Shown: piece by piece, positions 52,216 to 61,184 of the stretch
Numbering within the stretch: the first letter of the stretch is position 1
How the letters are laid out: each line of letters opens with the position of its first letter
Source of the DNA: JAHJUB01 sp041653615 [NCBI: Candidatus Ratteibacteria bacterium]
GTDB lineage: Bacteria; Ratteibacteria; UBA8468; MWAK01
Length of the DNA: 62,126 nt
Assembly: GCA_041653615.1 (NCBI GenBank)
Contig: JBAZEZ010000010.1
Span: 1-62,126 of the forward strand
Direction of reading: 5' to 3'
The notes under the pieces: generated by a model
Told to the model about the DNA's origin: nothing
Databases searched by the model: none
The model's input: only the letters and a program-made list of their open reading frames with translations
Translations under genes and position numbers: made by a program

Positions 52216-53201
52216 TGTCCGCCTCCGGGGGCTGCAGGCGCGAAGATATTCTCCATCACTTCTTCCGGTTTCGGGTAGGGACTGTCTTCCGCAAATTTGA
52301 GACCGGCGGAAACTTCTTCCTCCACTTCTTTCTCCAGCGATTCAATCTTTGCAGAATCTATTTTATAATCCGAGAGTATTTTCTTTCGGAAGTTTTTAAC
52401 CGGGCATTTTTTGAGCCACTGTGCTTCTTCCTCCCTGGTCCGGTAACTGCGGTTGTCGCTGGCGCCGTGGCCCAGGAACCGGTAGGTTATAAATTCAATT
52501 AGGTAGGGTTTCTTTTTGTCTCTAACGTAATCCACTGCCTCCCCGGCTGCGGCAAAGGAGACCTCGGTATCCATGCCGTCGCAGGTGGTGTGTTCTATGC
52601 CGTAACCGTGTGCCTTATCGCTGATGTTGCAGGTCGGGCAGGTTTTTTTAATCGGCGTAGAGAGGCCATAATGGTTGTTTTCGCAGACCAAAAGGACCGG
52701 CAGGTTCATGACCGCGGCCATATTGACCGCTTCGTGGAAAGTACCCTGGTTGGAGGCGGCGTCTCCGAAGAAACAGACGGCAATCTGGTTCGTCTTCCGG
52801 TAAATTGCGGAGAGGGCCGCGCCGACCGCAATCGGCAGACCCGCCGCCACGATGCCGTTGGCGCCGAGGTTACCGGTGGTGACGTCTGCGATATGCATGG
52901 AACCGCCCCGGCCCTTGCAGTAGCCGGTTTCCTTTCCCATAATTTCCGCCAGCATCCGGTCCATCCGGGCGCCCTTGGCCAGGCAGTGGCCGTGGCCCCG
53001 GTGCGTGCTGATGATGTAGTCGTCTTTGTTCAGAAAGAAACAGATTGAAGCGGCGACCGCTTCCTCGCCGATATAAAGGTGCGGGGACATGCCGGGTATT
53101 TTGCCGGAAAGATAAAGTTCGTGGCAGGTCTCCTCAAACCGCCGGATTCGGAGCATGGAACGGTATAGTTCCGCCGCTTCCTGATGAGACATTTTTTTCA
53201 T
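52212..53201 (-). CDS. 2-oxoacid dehydrogenase E1, alpha subunit
   Basis: This 329-residue alpha chain has the ThDP-binding motif GDAASNQGTFHEAVNMAAVMNLPVLLVCENN (GDG...N pattern, here GDA) split in the usual way, HRGHGHCLAKG with the conserved histidines, and GRGGSMHIAD. It starts inside the end of the SIS gene (four-base ATGA overlap). E1 alpha/beta pairs decarboxylate pyruvate, acetoin or branched 2-oxoacids; here the genetic context points to a sugar-derived 2-oxoacid. Confidence 0.88.
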   Translation of the reverse strand: MKKMSHQEAAELYRSMLRIRRFEETCHELYLSGKIPGMSPHLYIGEEAVAASICFFLNKDDYIISTHRGHGHCLAKGARMDRMLAEIMGKETGYCKGRGGSMHIADVTTGNLGANGIVAAGLPIAVGAALSAIYRKTNQIAVCFFGDAASNQGTFHEAVNMAAVMNLPVLLVCENNHYGLSTPIKKTCPTCNISDKAHGYGIEHTTCDGMDTEVSFAAAGEAVDYVRDKKKPYLIEFITYRFLGHGASDNRSYRTREEEAQWLKKCPVKNFRKKILSDYKIDSAKIESLEKEVEEEVSAGLKFAEDSPYPKPEEVMENIFAPAAPGGGQ

Positions 53202-53821
53202 CCGGTCAACTCCTTTCGTTTTTGGACCAATTTTTTCAGTTCATCGGCGACCATGTGGGCAATCATCATGTGAAAATCTTCGACCATGACCATTTTGTCG
53301 CAGGGAACGACGACGCACAGAGTCGCTGCGGTTCGTGCTTTTCCTCCGGCAAATCCGGCCAGGCAGATTGTCGTTGCCCCCTTCTGTTTTGCAACGGCGA
53401 ATGCCCGAATAACGTTCTCCGAGTTTCCGCTGCCGCTGATTCCGATGACGACGTCCCCCCGTTGCACCATGTTTTCAAGCTGTTCCGCAAAAATGTTGTC
53501 GAAACCCATGTCGTTGGCGATGCCGGTCACGAAAGACATTGAGTCATTCAGGCACAACGTTTTAAACCGTGTTCCCGCCACGACCTTTTTCTTGTCGTCG
53601 GAAGAAACGGTATGTTTTGCGAGGTCGTTGACCATGTGGCTGGCGGTATTGCAGTGTCCGCCGTTTCCCATGGTGAATATGGTTTTTCCGTTTTTTGCGG
53701 CGTCCCAGAGAATTTTTACCATGCAGGTGATGTCGTCATATGGGAGTTCTTGACATAATTCCGTGTACCGACACGCATATTCGCGGAGATTGTTTTTCAT
53801 CGTTTGTTGTTCTGGCATCAT
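53198..53821 (-). CDS. SIS-domain sugar isomerase (GmhA-like)
   Basis: This 207-residue protein has one SIS domain of the phosphoheptose-isomerase type: FTMGNGGHCNTASHMVNDLAKH, ANDMGFDNIFAEQLENMV and GDVVIGISGSGNSENVIRAFAVAK. GmhA turns sedoheptulose-7-phosphate into heptose-7-phosphate; related SIS proteins isomerise other phosphosugars. Its position after the RuBisCO-like gene by 16 bases and coupled to E1 alpha suggests action on the same phosphorylated intermediate. Confidence 0.83.
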   Translation of the reverse strand: MMPEQQTMKNNLREYACRYTELCQELPYDDITCMVKILWDAAKNGKTIFTMGNGGHCNTASHMVNDLAKHTVSSDDKKKVVAGTRFKTLCLNDSMSFVTGIANDMGFDNIFAEQLENMVQRGDVVIGISGSGNSENVIRAFAVAKQKGATTICLAGFAGGKARTAATLCVVVPCDKMVMVEDFHMMIAHMVADELKKLVQKRKELTG

Positions 53822-53837
53822 TTTCTCCTTTAATTTT

Positions 53838-55253
53838 TTATCCCTTTAAAGCATTTACCAGGGGTTCGCCTTCTTTATCCAAAGATTTCCCGAACTTAAT
53901 CAGGCTTTTTGCGTCGGTCAGACCTTTTTCGCGGTAGGCGCGGTGTGCCAGAATGATGGCTTTCACGCCTGCGGTTACCCCGTCCGGATGGCTGTAAACC
54001 GAAGTTCCGGCCAAAAACATCCGGCCTTCGGTCCCCAGCTCTTTCATATTGAAACCGATATTCCCGGCGCCTATTCCTCCGGCGATGACCAGAGTCATTC
54101 CGTCGTTGCCCTGCAGGTTTTCCGCGGCCAGTCTTTTCAGAATGACCGTTTTTTCCGTATCGTCGGGTTTAAGATATCCCCTTATCGCCGTCAGTTGCAT
54201 GAACGCGGCGCCGGAATAAGCGGAGAAAAGGTACATTACCGAAGAATCGATGCCCCAGGTTGGGCAGCCGGTCAGGAAGTTCATTCCGGCCGTATGGGCG
54301 TATACCGGGACGTCGAAAGTTTGCGCAATTTCAGCCATTTTCAAAAAACCGCCGCTATAATAAGGCGAAAACATTAGTGCGTTTGCTCCGGAATCTATGG
54401 CGGATTTAGCGTAGTCGGTCATATTATTCGCGTCCGCGGTAATGTGCGGGGCAAAGAGGAAACGCCTGCCTTTAGGTTTGTCGTCTATTTTGCCCAAATA
54501 AAAACCGGCTTTTTCCAGGTCCCGGACCGTTTGACCGACAAACCTTGGTATCTCTTTAAGGGTCAGGTGCATATTTTCGTCTGCCTTGGTAAATCGGGCG
54601 CCGGCCAGTGCCGCTTCCACCACGGCGCGGGAGAAGAGTTCTGGTGTAAGGCCGGTTTTGGGCTTGACAATGGTCCCGATGATGGGGTCGGCCGGACCAA
54701 TCTTCAGGTATTCCCGGATTCTTTTGTGCGGCCACAAAACGCCCGGCAGGCGTTTTTTCAGTTCCTCCGGCAGCCGGATGTCAATAATTTTGGCGCCCAG
54801 GTAGAAGGAAAAGGCGGTGGCCGGCTCGCTGGCGATGGTCGTCATCAGTTGCGCCATAGGGAACGTATCGTCTCCGGTTTTGTCAAAAAAAGCCATTGGG
54901 TAGGCGATGGTTACGGCGCCGGATTCCACGCCTTCTTTCCGGCTGTATTCAAAAAGTTTCAAGCTGGTTGCCCAACTCATATTATCGTCATAGCCGGTTG
55001 GTTTGGAGACTCTGACGTCTCCTTCATTATGCCATGATTTCAGCGTTCCGTGTTCTAGCACCATCTTGGCCGCGTTCTTAAGGCCGCTCATCGGCTTGCC
55101 GGCGTTCAGGGTTTGGAAGTAATAGTTCACCTCAACATTGGGTCCGCGGCTGTTGGCACGGTCTGAGTTCAACTCTTGGACAATCCGGCGCGCTTCCATC
55201 GGAGTGTTTATGGCTTTTCGTCCGATATAAGGGTGTCCTTTTGAGACAGTCAT
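53838..55253 (-). CDS. RuBisCO-like protein (form IV type)
   Basis: The 471-residue protein has the RuBisCO large-subunit fold. K175/K177 equivalents (TIVKPKTGL), the carbamylated-lysine site (TKADE, matching KDDE with the metal-binding D and E) and the H294 equivalent (YAHTAG) are kept. The H327 and loop-6 K334 region and the S379 position (here IAGG) are altered or missing, so CO2 fixation is not expected. Such proteins enolise or transcarboxylate phosphorylated sugars. The start overlaps the lacI-type stop by four bases (ATGA). Confidence 0.87.
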   Translation of the reverse strand: MTVSKGHPYIGRKAINTPMEARRIVQELNSDRANSRGPNVEVNYYFQTLNAGKPMSGLKNAAKMVLEHGTLKSWHNEGDVRVSKPTGYDDNMSWATSLKLFEYSRKEGVESGAVTIAYPMAFFDKTGDDTFPMAQLMTTIASEPATAFSFYLGAKIIDIRLPEELKKRLPGVLWPHKRIREYLKIGPADPIIGTIVKPKTGLTPELFSRAVVEAALAGARFTKADENMHLTLKEIPRFVGQTVRDLEKAGFYLGKIDDKPKGRRFLFAPHITADANNMTDYAKSAIDSGANALMFSPYYSGGFLKMAEIAQTFDVPVYAHTAGMNFLTGCPTWGIDSSVMYLFSAYSGAAFMQLTAIRGYLKPDDTEKTVILKRLAAENLQGNDGMTLVIAGGIGAGNIGFNMKELGTEGRMFLAGTSVYSHPDGVTAGVKAIILAHRAYREKGLTDAKSLIKFGKSLDKEGEPLVNALKG

Positions 55254-56302
55254 TCGACCTCTTCTTTATTCTTTTTGAGCTTAACGCCGCAGGATTCCCT
55301 GACGACCAGTTTCGTTGGGAAGATCTTCCTGACCGGTCTTCGGATGTTTTTATGTTCCAGGATGTCAATCAATTCTCGGGCGGCAAAAGCCCCGATTTCA
55401 TACATCGGCTGCCGGACCGTTGTAAGGGGCGGGTCAAGCCGGGAAGATATTTCTATGTCATCAAAGCCGATTATGGCCACGTCTTTGGGAATCGATAAAC
55501 CACGCTTTTTCAGGACTTGAATTATCTCGATGGCGATTGCATCGCTGCCGGCGAATATGGCTTGAGGACATTTTCGCCTTACGAGCCACTTATCTATTAT
55601 TCGACCGTAATCTTCCGGCCGTTTCTTGATGACAATTTCCGGGTCGTAATTCAGCCCGTATTTTTTCAGGGATGTTTTGTAAGCGTCAAGCCGCTCCACA
55701 AAGTTGCTCTGGTTTTGGGGACCGCTGACAAACCCGATCTTTTTATACCCCAGACGCACCAGGTGCGCCATCGCCTGAAAGACTCCGCCTTCATTGTCAA
55801 TGTCTACATAATTCAGCCTGGTGGCCGGCAGGCGGTCGTTAAGGACGATGATAGGCCGTCGTTCTCTTTTTGCGTCCGACTCCAATATTTCAAGGTCCGA
55901 AAAAACCATTTCAAGCATGATTAATCCGTCCACCCATTTTTTACTAAATAGGGTTTTGTAATCAAATTCCCGCAAATTATTAGCCGAAAAAAACGATACG
56001 CGGTAGTTGGAATCCTTCAGGACCGCCTGGACGCCCCGCAGGACTTCAAATGTGAACAGGGACTTTAACAGCGGGAAGCCCTCCTTGCTTTGACAGATTA
56101 ATATCCCAATGTTAAAACTCTTTTGAAGTACCAACCCCCTGGCTAAAGAATCCGGCTGGTAATCCAATTTCTTGACGGCCCACAGCACTTTTTTGCGGGT
56201 TTCTTCACTTATCCTGGCATCGGGCGTCCGATTTAAAACGTCGGATACGGTGGTAAGCGAAACGCCGGCTAAACCGGCTACAGCTTTTCTGGTAATCTTC
56301 AT
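55250..56302 (-). CDS. LacI-family transcriptional regulator
   Basis: This 350-residue repressor or activator has an N-terminal LacI helix-turn-helix (KAVAGLAGVSLTTVSDVLN) and hinge (LARGLVL), followed by a periplasmic-binding-protein-like sugar domain ending IPKDVAIIGFDDIEISSRLDPPLTTVRQP. It lies within the operon between the glycosidase and the RuBisCO-like gene, overlapping the latter by four bases, so it is probably autoregulated through the shared promoter near 61063. Confidence 0.9.
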   Translation of the reverse strand: MKITRKAVAGLAGVSLTTVSDVLNRTPDARISEETRKKVLWAVKKLDYQPDSLARGLVLQKSFNIGILICQSKEGFPLLKSLFTFEVLRGVQAVLKDSNYRVSFFSANNLREFDYKTLFSKKWVDGLIMLEMVFSDLEILESDAKRERRPIIVLNDRLPATRLNYVDIDNEGGVFQAMAHLVRLGYKKIGFVSGPQNQSNFVERLDAYKTSLKKYGLNYDPEIVIKKRPEDYGRIIDKWLVRRKCPQAIFAGSDAIAIEIIQVLKKRGLSIPKDVAIIGFDDIEISSRLDPPLTTVRQPMYEIGAFAARELIDILEHKNIRRPVRKIFPTKLVVRESCGVKLKKNKEEVE

Positions 56303-56313
56303 AATAATTTTGC

Positions 56314-58836
56314 TTATAACCCGGATTTCTTCCCCACAATGCTCGGTTTATTTGAAAACAACCGCGGGTAGCGGTCGTTTTCATTGACGTAAGCGATTAA
56401 GGCGGAATTCCAATTAATTCCATTCGCCCCTGCCGCGGTACAGAGTTTCCGCCAAACTTCATACAGTTCTTCCACACTCTCCGCCGACGGTGAGGCATTG
56501 CCCCAACTCCCCGGAATCGTCTCCTCCCGCGTTCCATAGTCCTTCCAGTAGGACTTGATGTTTTCAACGGATTCCGCCATATAAACCAGTGCCTCTTGTA
56601 TTGCAAGCAGCGTTTTTTTCTTGTCGTATTTCCGGGCATATTTTTCGGCTTTAACCAGAAGACAGTAAGCGATAACCGCTTTAAGCCTCCAGGCCAGGAA
56701 ATTTATTGCGCCCTCTATGTTGTGCGAAAACTCCGTTTGAAACAAGTCTTTGTTTCTTTCCACCCGGTCGTTTCCAGCCCGGAGCGATTCCTCCGCTCCG
56801 GTCAGAAGTTTCAGATAGTGCAGCATCTCTTTCTTGACTGTTTTATAGTCCCGGTCAACGAAATCCCGATAGGCTCTTCTTTTAAGCCTGATTTCTTCCG
56901 GACCCGCCGCCGCCATATTCCACACCCCGCCGTTTTTCCGCCTTATTTCCATCAGGTCCAACGGATGCTGGGCACAGTTGGTAAAAATGTGGGTGAGATA
57001 CGGGAAGAAGGTCTGGATACCCCGGTAACTATCCACGTCGTGGTTCCACGGCGTTTTTCGCCAGACCAGTTCCTGTTCCAACACCCGGGAGATGGATTGA
57101 AACACGGCCACGATATTTCGTCCGACGCCTTCGCCAAAAAGGTGGTCCGTTTCATTCCCGACAAATTCTTCCCACTTGCCTTCATGTTTCCACTGGCCGC
57201 GAAAACTATAGAGCGTTTTCAGCCATTCCAGCTTTCGCGTCGTGTAGAGGTTGATGTCGTGACAAAACGTGACGGAATCGCCGGATAATTTATCGAAATC
57301 ATGCTGCCGGGATTTGAAATAATAGGGACTGATAAGCGGCAAATCCGACGACATCATGAGGATGTTTTCGCCTTCCTTCAGGATTGAAAGCCGGAGATTT
57401 TCTTTTCGGTTTCTTTTCTTGACGAAATCCCAATAGTGCTCCATCTCTTCGCAGGTATGGTCTCCGGGTGGCCGCAACTCAAAGAAATTATTCTTTGACG
57501 GCGCGTTATCCACCAGTTTTTTGTCCCACTCCGGCTGGACTCCGAAGCGATGGTCGTCATCCCACGGAACGCCGCTTGACCCGCTTCCAAAATCAACTTT
57601 GCCGACCGGGATATTCCAACCCTTGGCCTGAAGTATTTTCTCGGTATTCCGCATGGCCGCGACCCACTTCTTCCAGTTCGGGATGGTCCCGCAATACTTG
57701 CAGCGGACCGCAGGCCGGTCTTTCAGGCAATACGCCGGATAAGCGCATTGTGTCTCTTCGTAGCACAAAACAAAAGCCACCATTTGCCGTACCTTATTTT
57801 CCGGTCTTTCATACCAGGCTATTTCTTGCTGCAAGACGTCCCAAAAGAGTTTTTGCGTGAAGCACAGATGGTCGAAACTCTCCCCGCGTTTGCTCTGACA
57901 CATGCTCTGACTGATGTCGCCATACAAGGAAGCATAATGATGCACGGCCCACTGGGAACCGGCGCTGTTATAACCGATAATCTTGAGGCCGCGCATGGCT
58001 TCATATCTGGTATATTCCGGAGAGATGTTTGACGGCCAGTGTCCAAACATCTCCGGTAGCCAGGTTATAACGTTCTGCTTGTTTTTGACCAACCAGTCCA
58101 CACAGCGGGTCATCATGGTGATATCGCCGTTGAGACCGTTCTTATACCAGAGCCAGGGGTCGTTGCCGTGATTGTCAAAAGTTGTATGCACTTTTGAGTC
58201 CGGCGAAGCATCAGGATAGCCCCACACCTCCAGGCGCCGGAGCGGGAAATTACAGGTCTCTTCAAAATTGAGCAGAGGCACCCTGACTTCTTTCTGTTTT
58301 GGGCAATACTCAAAATACGGGCTTAAGAACCGCACCCCCAGCGCCTTTTCCAGCCAGTCGTATGCCGCATACTGTATCCCCAACTTATCTTCCCCTTCCA
58401 GCATAACTACTATCCCGTCTTTGGAATAGGGAGACAGGATGGTCTTTACGGAAAAACCCGCGCCCGGGTCTTTCAGCGGGACGCCGGTTATTTCCTGATA
58501 CCGTTCCCGGTAGGATATCTGGTAATTCAGTTTGGCCGATCGCTTGGTTTTTCGGATGAGTCCGTTGATATCTCCGTTTCCAAGCAGAATAAGGCTGTTC
58601 CCGCGGAATTCTTCTTCGGAAATGTTTTTGCCCTGCTTAACCGCGACCTTTATATTTCGGCAGGCGAGTTGAAGATACTTGCCTAAATCGTTGGCGGCTA
58701 CGGCTACGGCTTCTTCACCGGTATCGTCGGGTACGATGATAAGGTTTTGAAGCAAATGCCGGTTTTCGTTCGAATCGGGAAATAACTTGTCCTTTTCCGT
58801 GCCATCGTTATAGACATGCAATTTTCTGGTCCGCAT
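56314..58836 (-). CDS. GH67/DUF4838-like glycosidase
   Basis: This 840-residue protein has an N-terminal domain like alpha-glucuronidase GH67 (VAANDLGKYLQLACRN), followed by GIQYAAYDWLEKALGVRFLSPYFEYCPKQKEV and the DUF4838-type barrel (TRCVDWLVKNKQNVITWLPEMFGHWP). Family knowledge suggests hydrolysis of glucuronic-acid or related linkages. No signal peptide is seen, so it acts inside the cell on imported oligosaccharides. The exact substrate is unknown. It lies 12 bases from the genes on both sides. Confidence 0.7.
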   Translation of the reverse strand: MRTRKLHVYNDGTEKDKLFPDSNENRHLLQNLIIVPDDTGEEAVAVAANDLGKYLQLACRNIKVAVKQGKNISEEEFRGNSLILLGNGDINGLIRKTKRSAKLNYQISYRERYQEITGVPLKDPGAGFSVKTILSPYSKDGIVVMLEGEDKLGIQYAAYDWLEKALGVRFLSPYFEYCPKQKEVRVPLLNFEETCNFPLRRLEVWGYPDASPDSKVHTTFDNHGNDPWLWYKNGLNGDITMMTRCVDWLVKNKQNVITWLPEMFGHWPSNISPEYTRYEAMRGLKIIGYNSAGSQWAVHHYASLYGDISQSMCQSKRGESFDHLCFTQKLFWDVLQQEIAWYERPENKVRQMVAFVLCYEETQCAYPAYCLKDRPAVRCKYCGTIPNWKKWVAAMRNTEKILQAKGWNIPVGKVDFGSGSSGVPWDDDHRFGVQPEWDKKLVDNAPSKNNFFELRPPGDHTCEEMEHYWDFVKKRNRKENLRLSILKEGENILMMSSDLPLISPYYFKSRQHDFDKLSGDSVTFCHDINLYTTRKLEWLKTLYSFRGQWKHEGKWEEFVGNETDHLFGEGVGRNIVAVFQSISRVLEQELVWRKTPWNHDVDSYRGIQTFFPYLTHIFTNCAQHPLDLMEIRRKNGGVWNMAAAGPEEIRLKRRAYRDFVDRDYKTVKKEMLHYLKLLTGAEESLRAGNDRVERNKDLFQTEFSHNIEGAINFLAWRLKAVIAYCLLVKAEKYARKYDKKKTLLAIQEALVYMAESVENIKSYWKDYGTREETIPGSWGNASPSAESVEELYEVWRKLCTAAGANGINWNSALIAYVNENDRYPRLFSNKPSIVGKKSGL

Positions 58837-58848
58837 AAACGGTCTCCC

Positions 58849-59886
58849 TCAACCTTGGTAGAAACACCATTTTTCCATGGCGTTCGTCAGAGCTTCGATA
58901 TTCTCCCATGGCATATCCGGCATGATGCTGGCAGCCAGAGACAATCCGCCTTCGGCGAGCCAGATTTTTTTTACGATATTTCCGATGTAGTCGTCCATCT
59001 GCGAAGGCGGCGCGTGGGGCAGCTTATACTGCATGTCCAAATTCCACGAAAGATGAATCTTGCCCTTCCATTCCGCCGCCAGATAATCGATGCCGATAAT
59101 GTCACCCTGCAGGTTGACGCTGTTCAAGCCGCACTCCTTCAAGTCTCCCAGGATTTGGTTGATGATGCCGTCGCTGTGCATCCAGTTGATGATGTTGTGC
59201 TTAACGCCAACGCTAAAGATTTGGGTATACGCCGGTTTCAGGTACTTCCGGAATGAAGCCGGGCTCATCATCAAGCGGTCCTGGATGCCCAGGTCGTCAT
59301 AAAAAAACATCGCATCTGGGCTGAATTCCAGATATGCCTCCAGGGTTTCGATTTTTTGTTTCACGAGTTTGTCTATCAGGACTACCAATTCTGGCGTATC
59401 CCCTGCCATGTCCATAAGCAGGTTCTCGAAGCCGCGCAGATAACGCAGGCGTTCGAAGAAGTTATTGCCGCCGCCTTTCGTCCACGTCCATCCCTTGCGG
59501 CGAATTTCTGCGTATTGAGCGGCTATTTTAACCTTGTCGATAGAGACCTTGGGAGGTGTGAAAGTATCCAGCGCCGACCAGTCTGCCAACGGATGTTCAA
59601 TCACCTGGCCGTCGAGGCCGTCTTCCAGCGTACGCCAGCGGCACCCCCATTCGTCCACGTATTCGGTGCCGGCACGCAAATTGGCCGGTATTTCCATATC
59701 TCCCGGGTCATAGATCCACGGGTGGCGACGGTAGAAATCGGGAATCCGGTCGCGGTACTTAAAGGCGGTCGCCGGGTAAAACCCAAAGTCACACGAGATG
59801 AACTTGGGGCCTTCAAAACGCATGGATGCGATGTGCGCCTGCCTGTTGCCGCGGGTAATTATTTCTGCCCGTTCTTTCATTTTCAT
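58849..59886 (-). CDS. URO-D-family protein, copy 1
   Basis: This 345-residue TIM barrel is of the uroporphyrinogen decarboxylase superfamily, which also includes corrinoid-dependent methyltransferases (MtaA, CmuA). Recognisable are the central FFYDDLGIQDRLMMSPASFRKYLKPAYTQIFSV, then HSDGIINQILGDLKECGLNSVNLQ and SWNLDMQYKLPHA. It is not a haem enzyme, since hem genes are absent. It is related to its upstream neighbour only at the family level; 41 bases separate them. Confidence 0.78.
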   Translation of the reverse strand: MKMKERAEIITRGNRQAHIASMRFEGPKFISCDFGFYPATAFKYRDRIPDFYRRHPWIYDPGDMEIPANLRAGTEYVDEWGCRWRTLEDGLDGQVIEHPLADWSALDTFTPPKVSIDKVKIAAQYAEIRRKGWTWTKGGGNNFFERLRYLRGFENLLMDMAGDTPELVVLIDKLVKQKIETLEAYLEFSPDAMFFYDDLGIQDRLMMSPASFRKYLKPAYTQIFSVGVKHNIINWMHSDGIINQILGDLKECGLNSVNLQGDIIGIDYLAAEWKGKIHLSWNLDMQYKLPHAPPSQMDDYIGNIVKKIWLAEGGLSLAASIMPDMPWENIEALTNAMEKWCFYQG

Positions 59887-59927
59887 TTCCCCTTTTGATT
59901 TTTTGCCTGTATTGTTAAAAATTCCTG

Positions 59928-60962
59928 CTATACCATATGGTATCCACCGTATTCTTTTGCCGCATCAACCAGCGCTTTAACATTTTCCAGTGGAGTATCT
60001 ATCGGAAGGGCGCACCCGGGAGAAAGGATGAAACCTCCGTCCGGTCCCAGAGCCGCAATCATCTCCCGGCTCTTTTCCTTAACCGATTCAGGCGTACCGT
60101 TCGCGACCTCAACCGGGTCTATAAAACCCAATAATGTGGTTTTCCCTCGCGCGGCCCTTTTTGCCGGCAAGGGGTGGGTTAGGGGGTCGAGTTCCAGGGA
60201 GTCAGCGCCCGTGTTTACCATATCATTTAAAATGGCGTCTTCTTTACCGCAGATATGGATAAACGCTTTCATTCTTTGCTTTTTTATCTCGGAGACATAT
60301 TTTGTTTGGAACGGAAATTCGTACTTTTGATACATTGCCGGCGATATGAGACTCAACCCGACGCCGCCGATACAAGTAGCATGCGCACCGGCTTTTCCGT
60401 GAGCGAGTCCGTAAATAACATTGCACCGGCCGCAAAAATCAAGCAGATATTTTATCCGTTCTTCCTTGTCAGGGTCTGTTATATCCAGCAAAAACTTTTC
60501 CACTCCGTAAATGGTTAAAGCAAGGGCCATTGGTCCCTGGTCGGCCCGGCCAACCAGAAACACCTTTTTGCCCAACTCCCGGGAAATAATCCGGGTGGCT
60601 TTAACAACCTGGTTCAAGGGAAATGTTTTTTCCGGATCGGGGAGTTTAAGTTTTTCTACCGCGTTTAAATCGTCCAGGACCGTTTTTACTACATGCGGCG
60701 GCTGGTTTTTCGGGTAGATTACTTCGCACCCAAGCGCTTGCGCCAGAGCGCAAACGCCGTTTTCAATTTGGATGACGTCGTGTTGAAAGTATTCCCACGC
60801 TTTTATCTGGGATTCAGCCATCAAATCGCCGTCTTGGAGCATGACCGAAAGGTCCGAACAACCGATAAATCTTCCGGTCATCAGAAAATTGTGGAGGGCT
60901 ACCGGCACGCGGTCGGGAATCTTGTGTTCCAGAACGCAGGATACCCGCTCAAGCGAATTCAT
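59928..60962 (-). CDS. URO-D-family protein, copy 2
   Basis: The 344-residue first gene of the operon is a URO-D-superfamily protein: MNSLERVSCVLEHKIPDRVPV at the start, GRADQGPMALALTIYGVEKFLLD, FIHICGKEDAILNDMVNTGADSLELDP and FILSPGCALPIDTPLENVKALVDAAKEYGGY, the last resembling the MtaA-like zinc-site region with HICG. Methyltransferase relatives move methyl groups from a corrinoid; no corrinoid protein gene is visible here. Possible demethylation of O-methyl sugars is speculation. Confidence 0.8.
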   Translation of the reverse strand: MNSLERVSCVLEHKIPDRVPVALHNFLMTGRFIGCSDLSVMLQDGDLMAESQIKAWEYFQHDVIQIENGVCALAQALGCEVIYPKNQPPHVVKTVLDDLNAVEKLKLPDPEKTFPLNQVVKATRIISRELGKKVFLVGRADQGPMALALTIYGVEKFLLDITDPDKEERIKYLLDFCGRCNVIYGLAHGKAGAHATCIGGVGLSLISPAMYQKYEFPFQTKYVSEIKKQRMKAFIHICGKEDAILNDMVNTGADSLELDPLTHPLPAKRAARGKTTLLGFIDPVEVANGTPESVKEKSREMIAALGPDGGFILSPGCALPIDTPLENVKALVDAAKEYGGYHMV

Positions 60963-61062
60963 GGCACTCTTTCTTCTTCATGGTTGCCGGAAAAGCAAAA
61001 CATAAGATAGGGAGGGTAGAATTCTATCGTTTTGAATTTTACTGCCGACTCGTGTCGTCAAT

Positions 61063-61092
61063 ATGGTATCACACATAATAACAATGTGTCAA
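61063..61092 (-). promoter_or_regulatory. Promoter of the RuBisCO-like operon
   Basis: On the minus strand TTGACA (61087-61092) and TACCAT (61063-61068) are 18 bases apart. The ACACAT/ATGTGT palindrome (61071-61089) lies in the spacer, so a bound regulator would block polymerase. The operon's first ATG is at 60962. Confidence 0.6.
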
Positions 61093-61126
61093 TGACCCCA
61101 CTTGACAAACTATTTATGATGTGTGA
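61069..61126. promoter_or_regulatory. Paired inverted operator half-sites
   Basis: TCACACATAATA (61069-61080) and TATGATGTGTGA (61115-61126) are inverted with 11 of 12 matches, 34 bases apart, and the inner ATGTGT at 61084-61089 adds a third half-site. The sites lie between the operon promoter and the divergent gene, consistent with control by the LacI-type regulator encoded in the operon. Confidence 0.6.
61102..61107 (+). promoter_or_regulatory. -35 box of the divergent secreted gene
   Basis: TTGACA points rightward, 78 bases before ATG 61185. Candidate -10 boxes (GAATAG at 17 bases, TAGTAT at 20) are poor, so the promoter may need an activator. Confidence 0.45.
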
Positions 61127-61184
61127 ATAGTATATGTGCAAGTTCAAAAAATACAGATACGTGAATCACAAAAAGGAGGGTAAG

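Noticed and set aside
53838-55253. CO2-fixing RuBisCO
   Set aside because: The loop-6 lysine and the H327 region are missing, no phosphoribulokinase gene is present and the context is catabolic.
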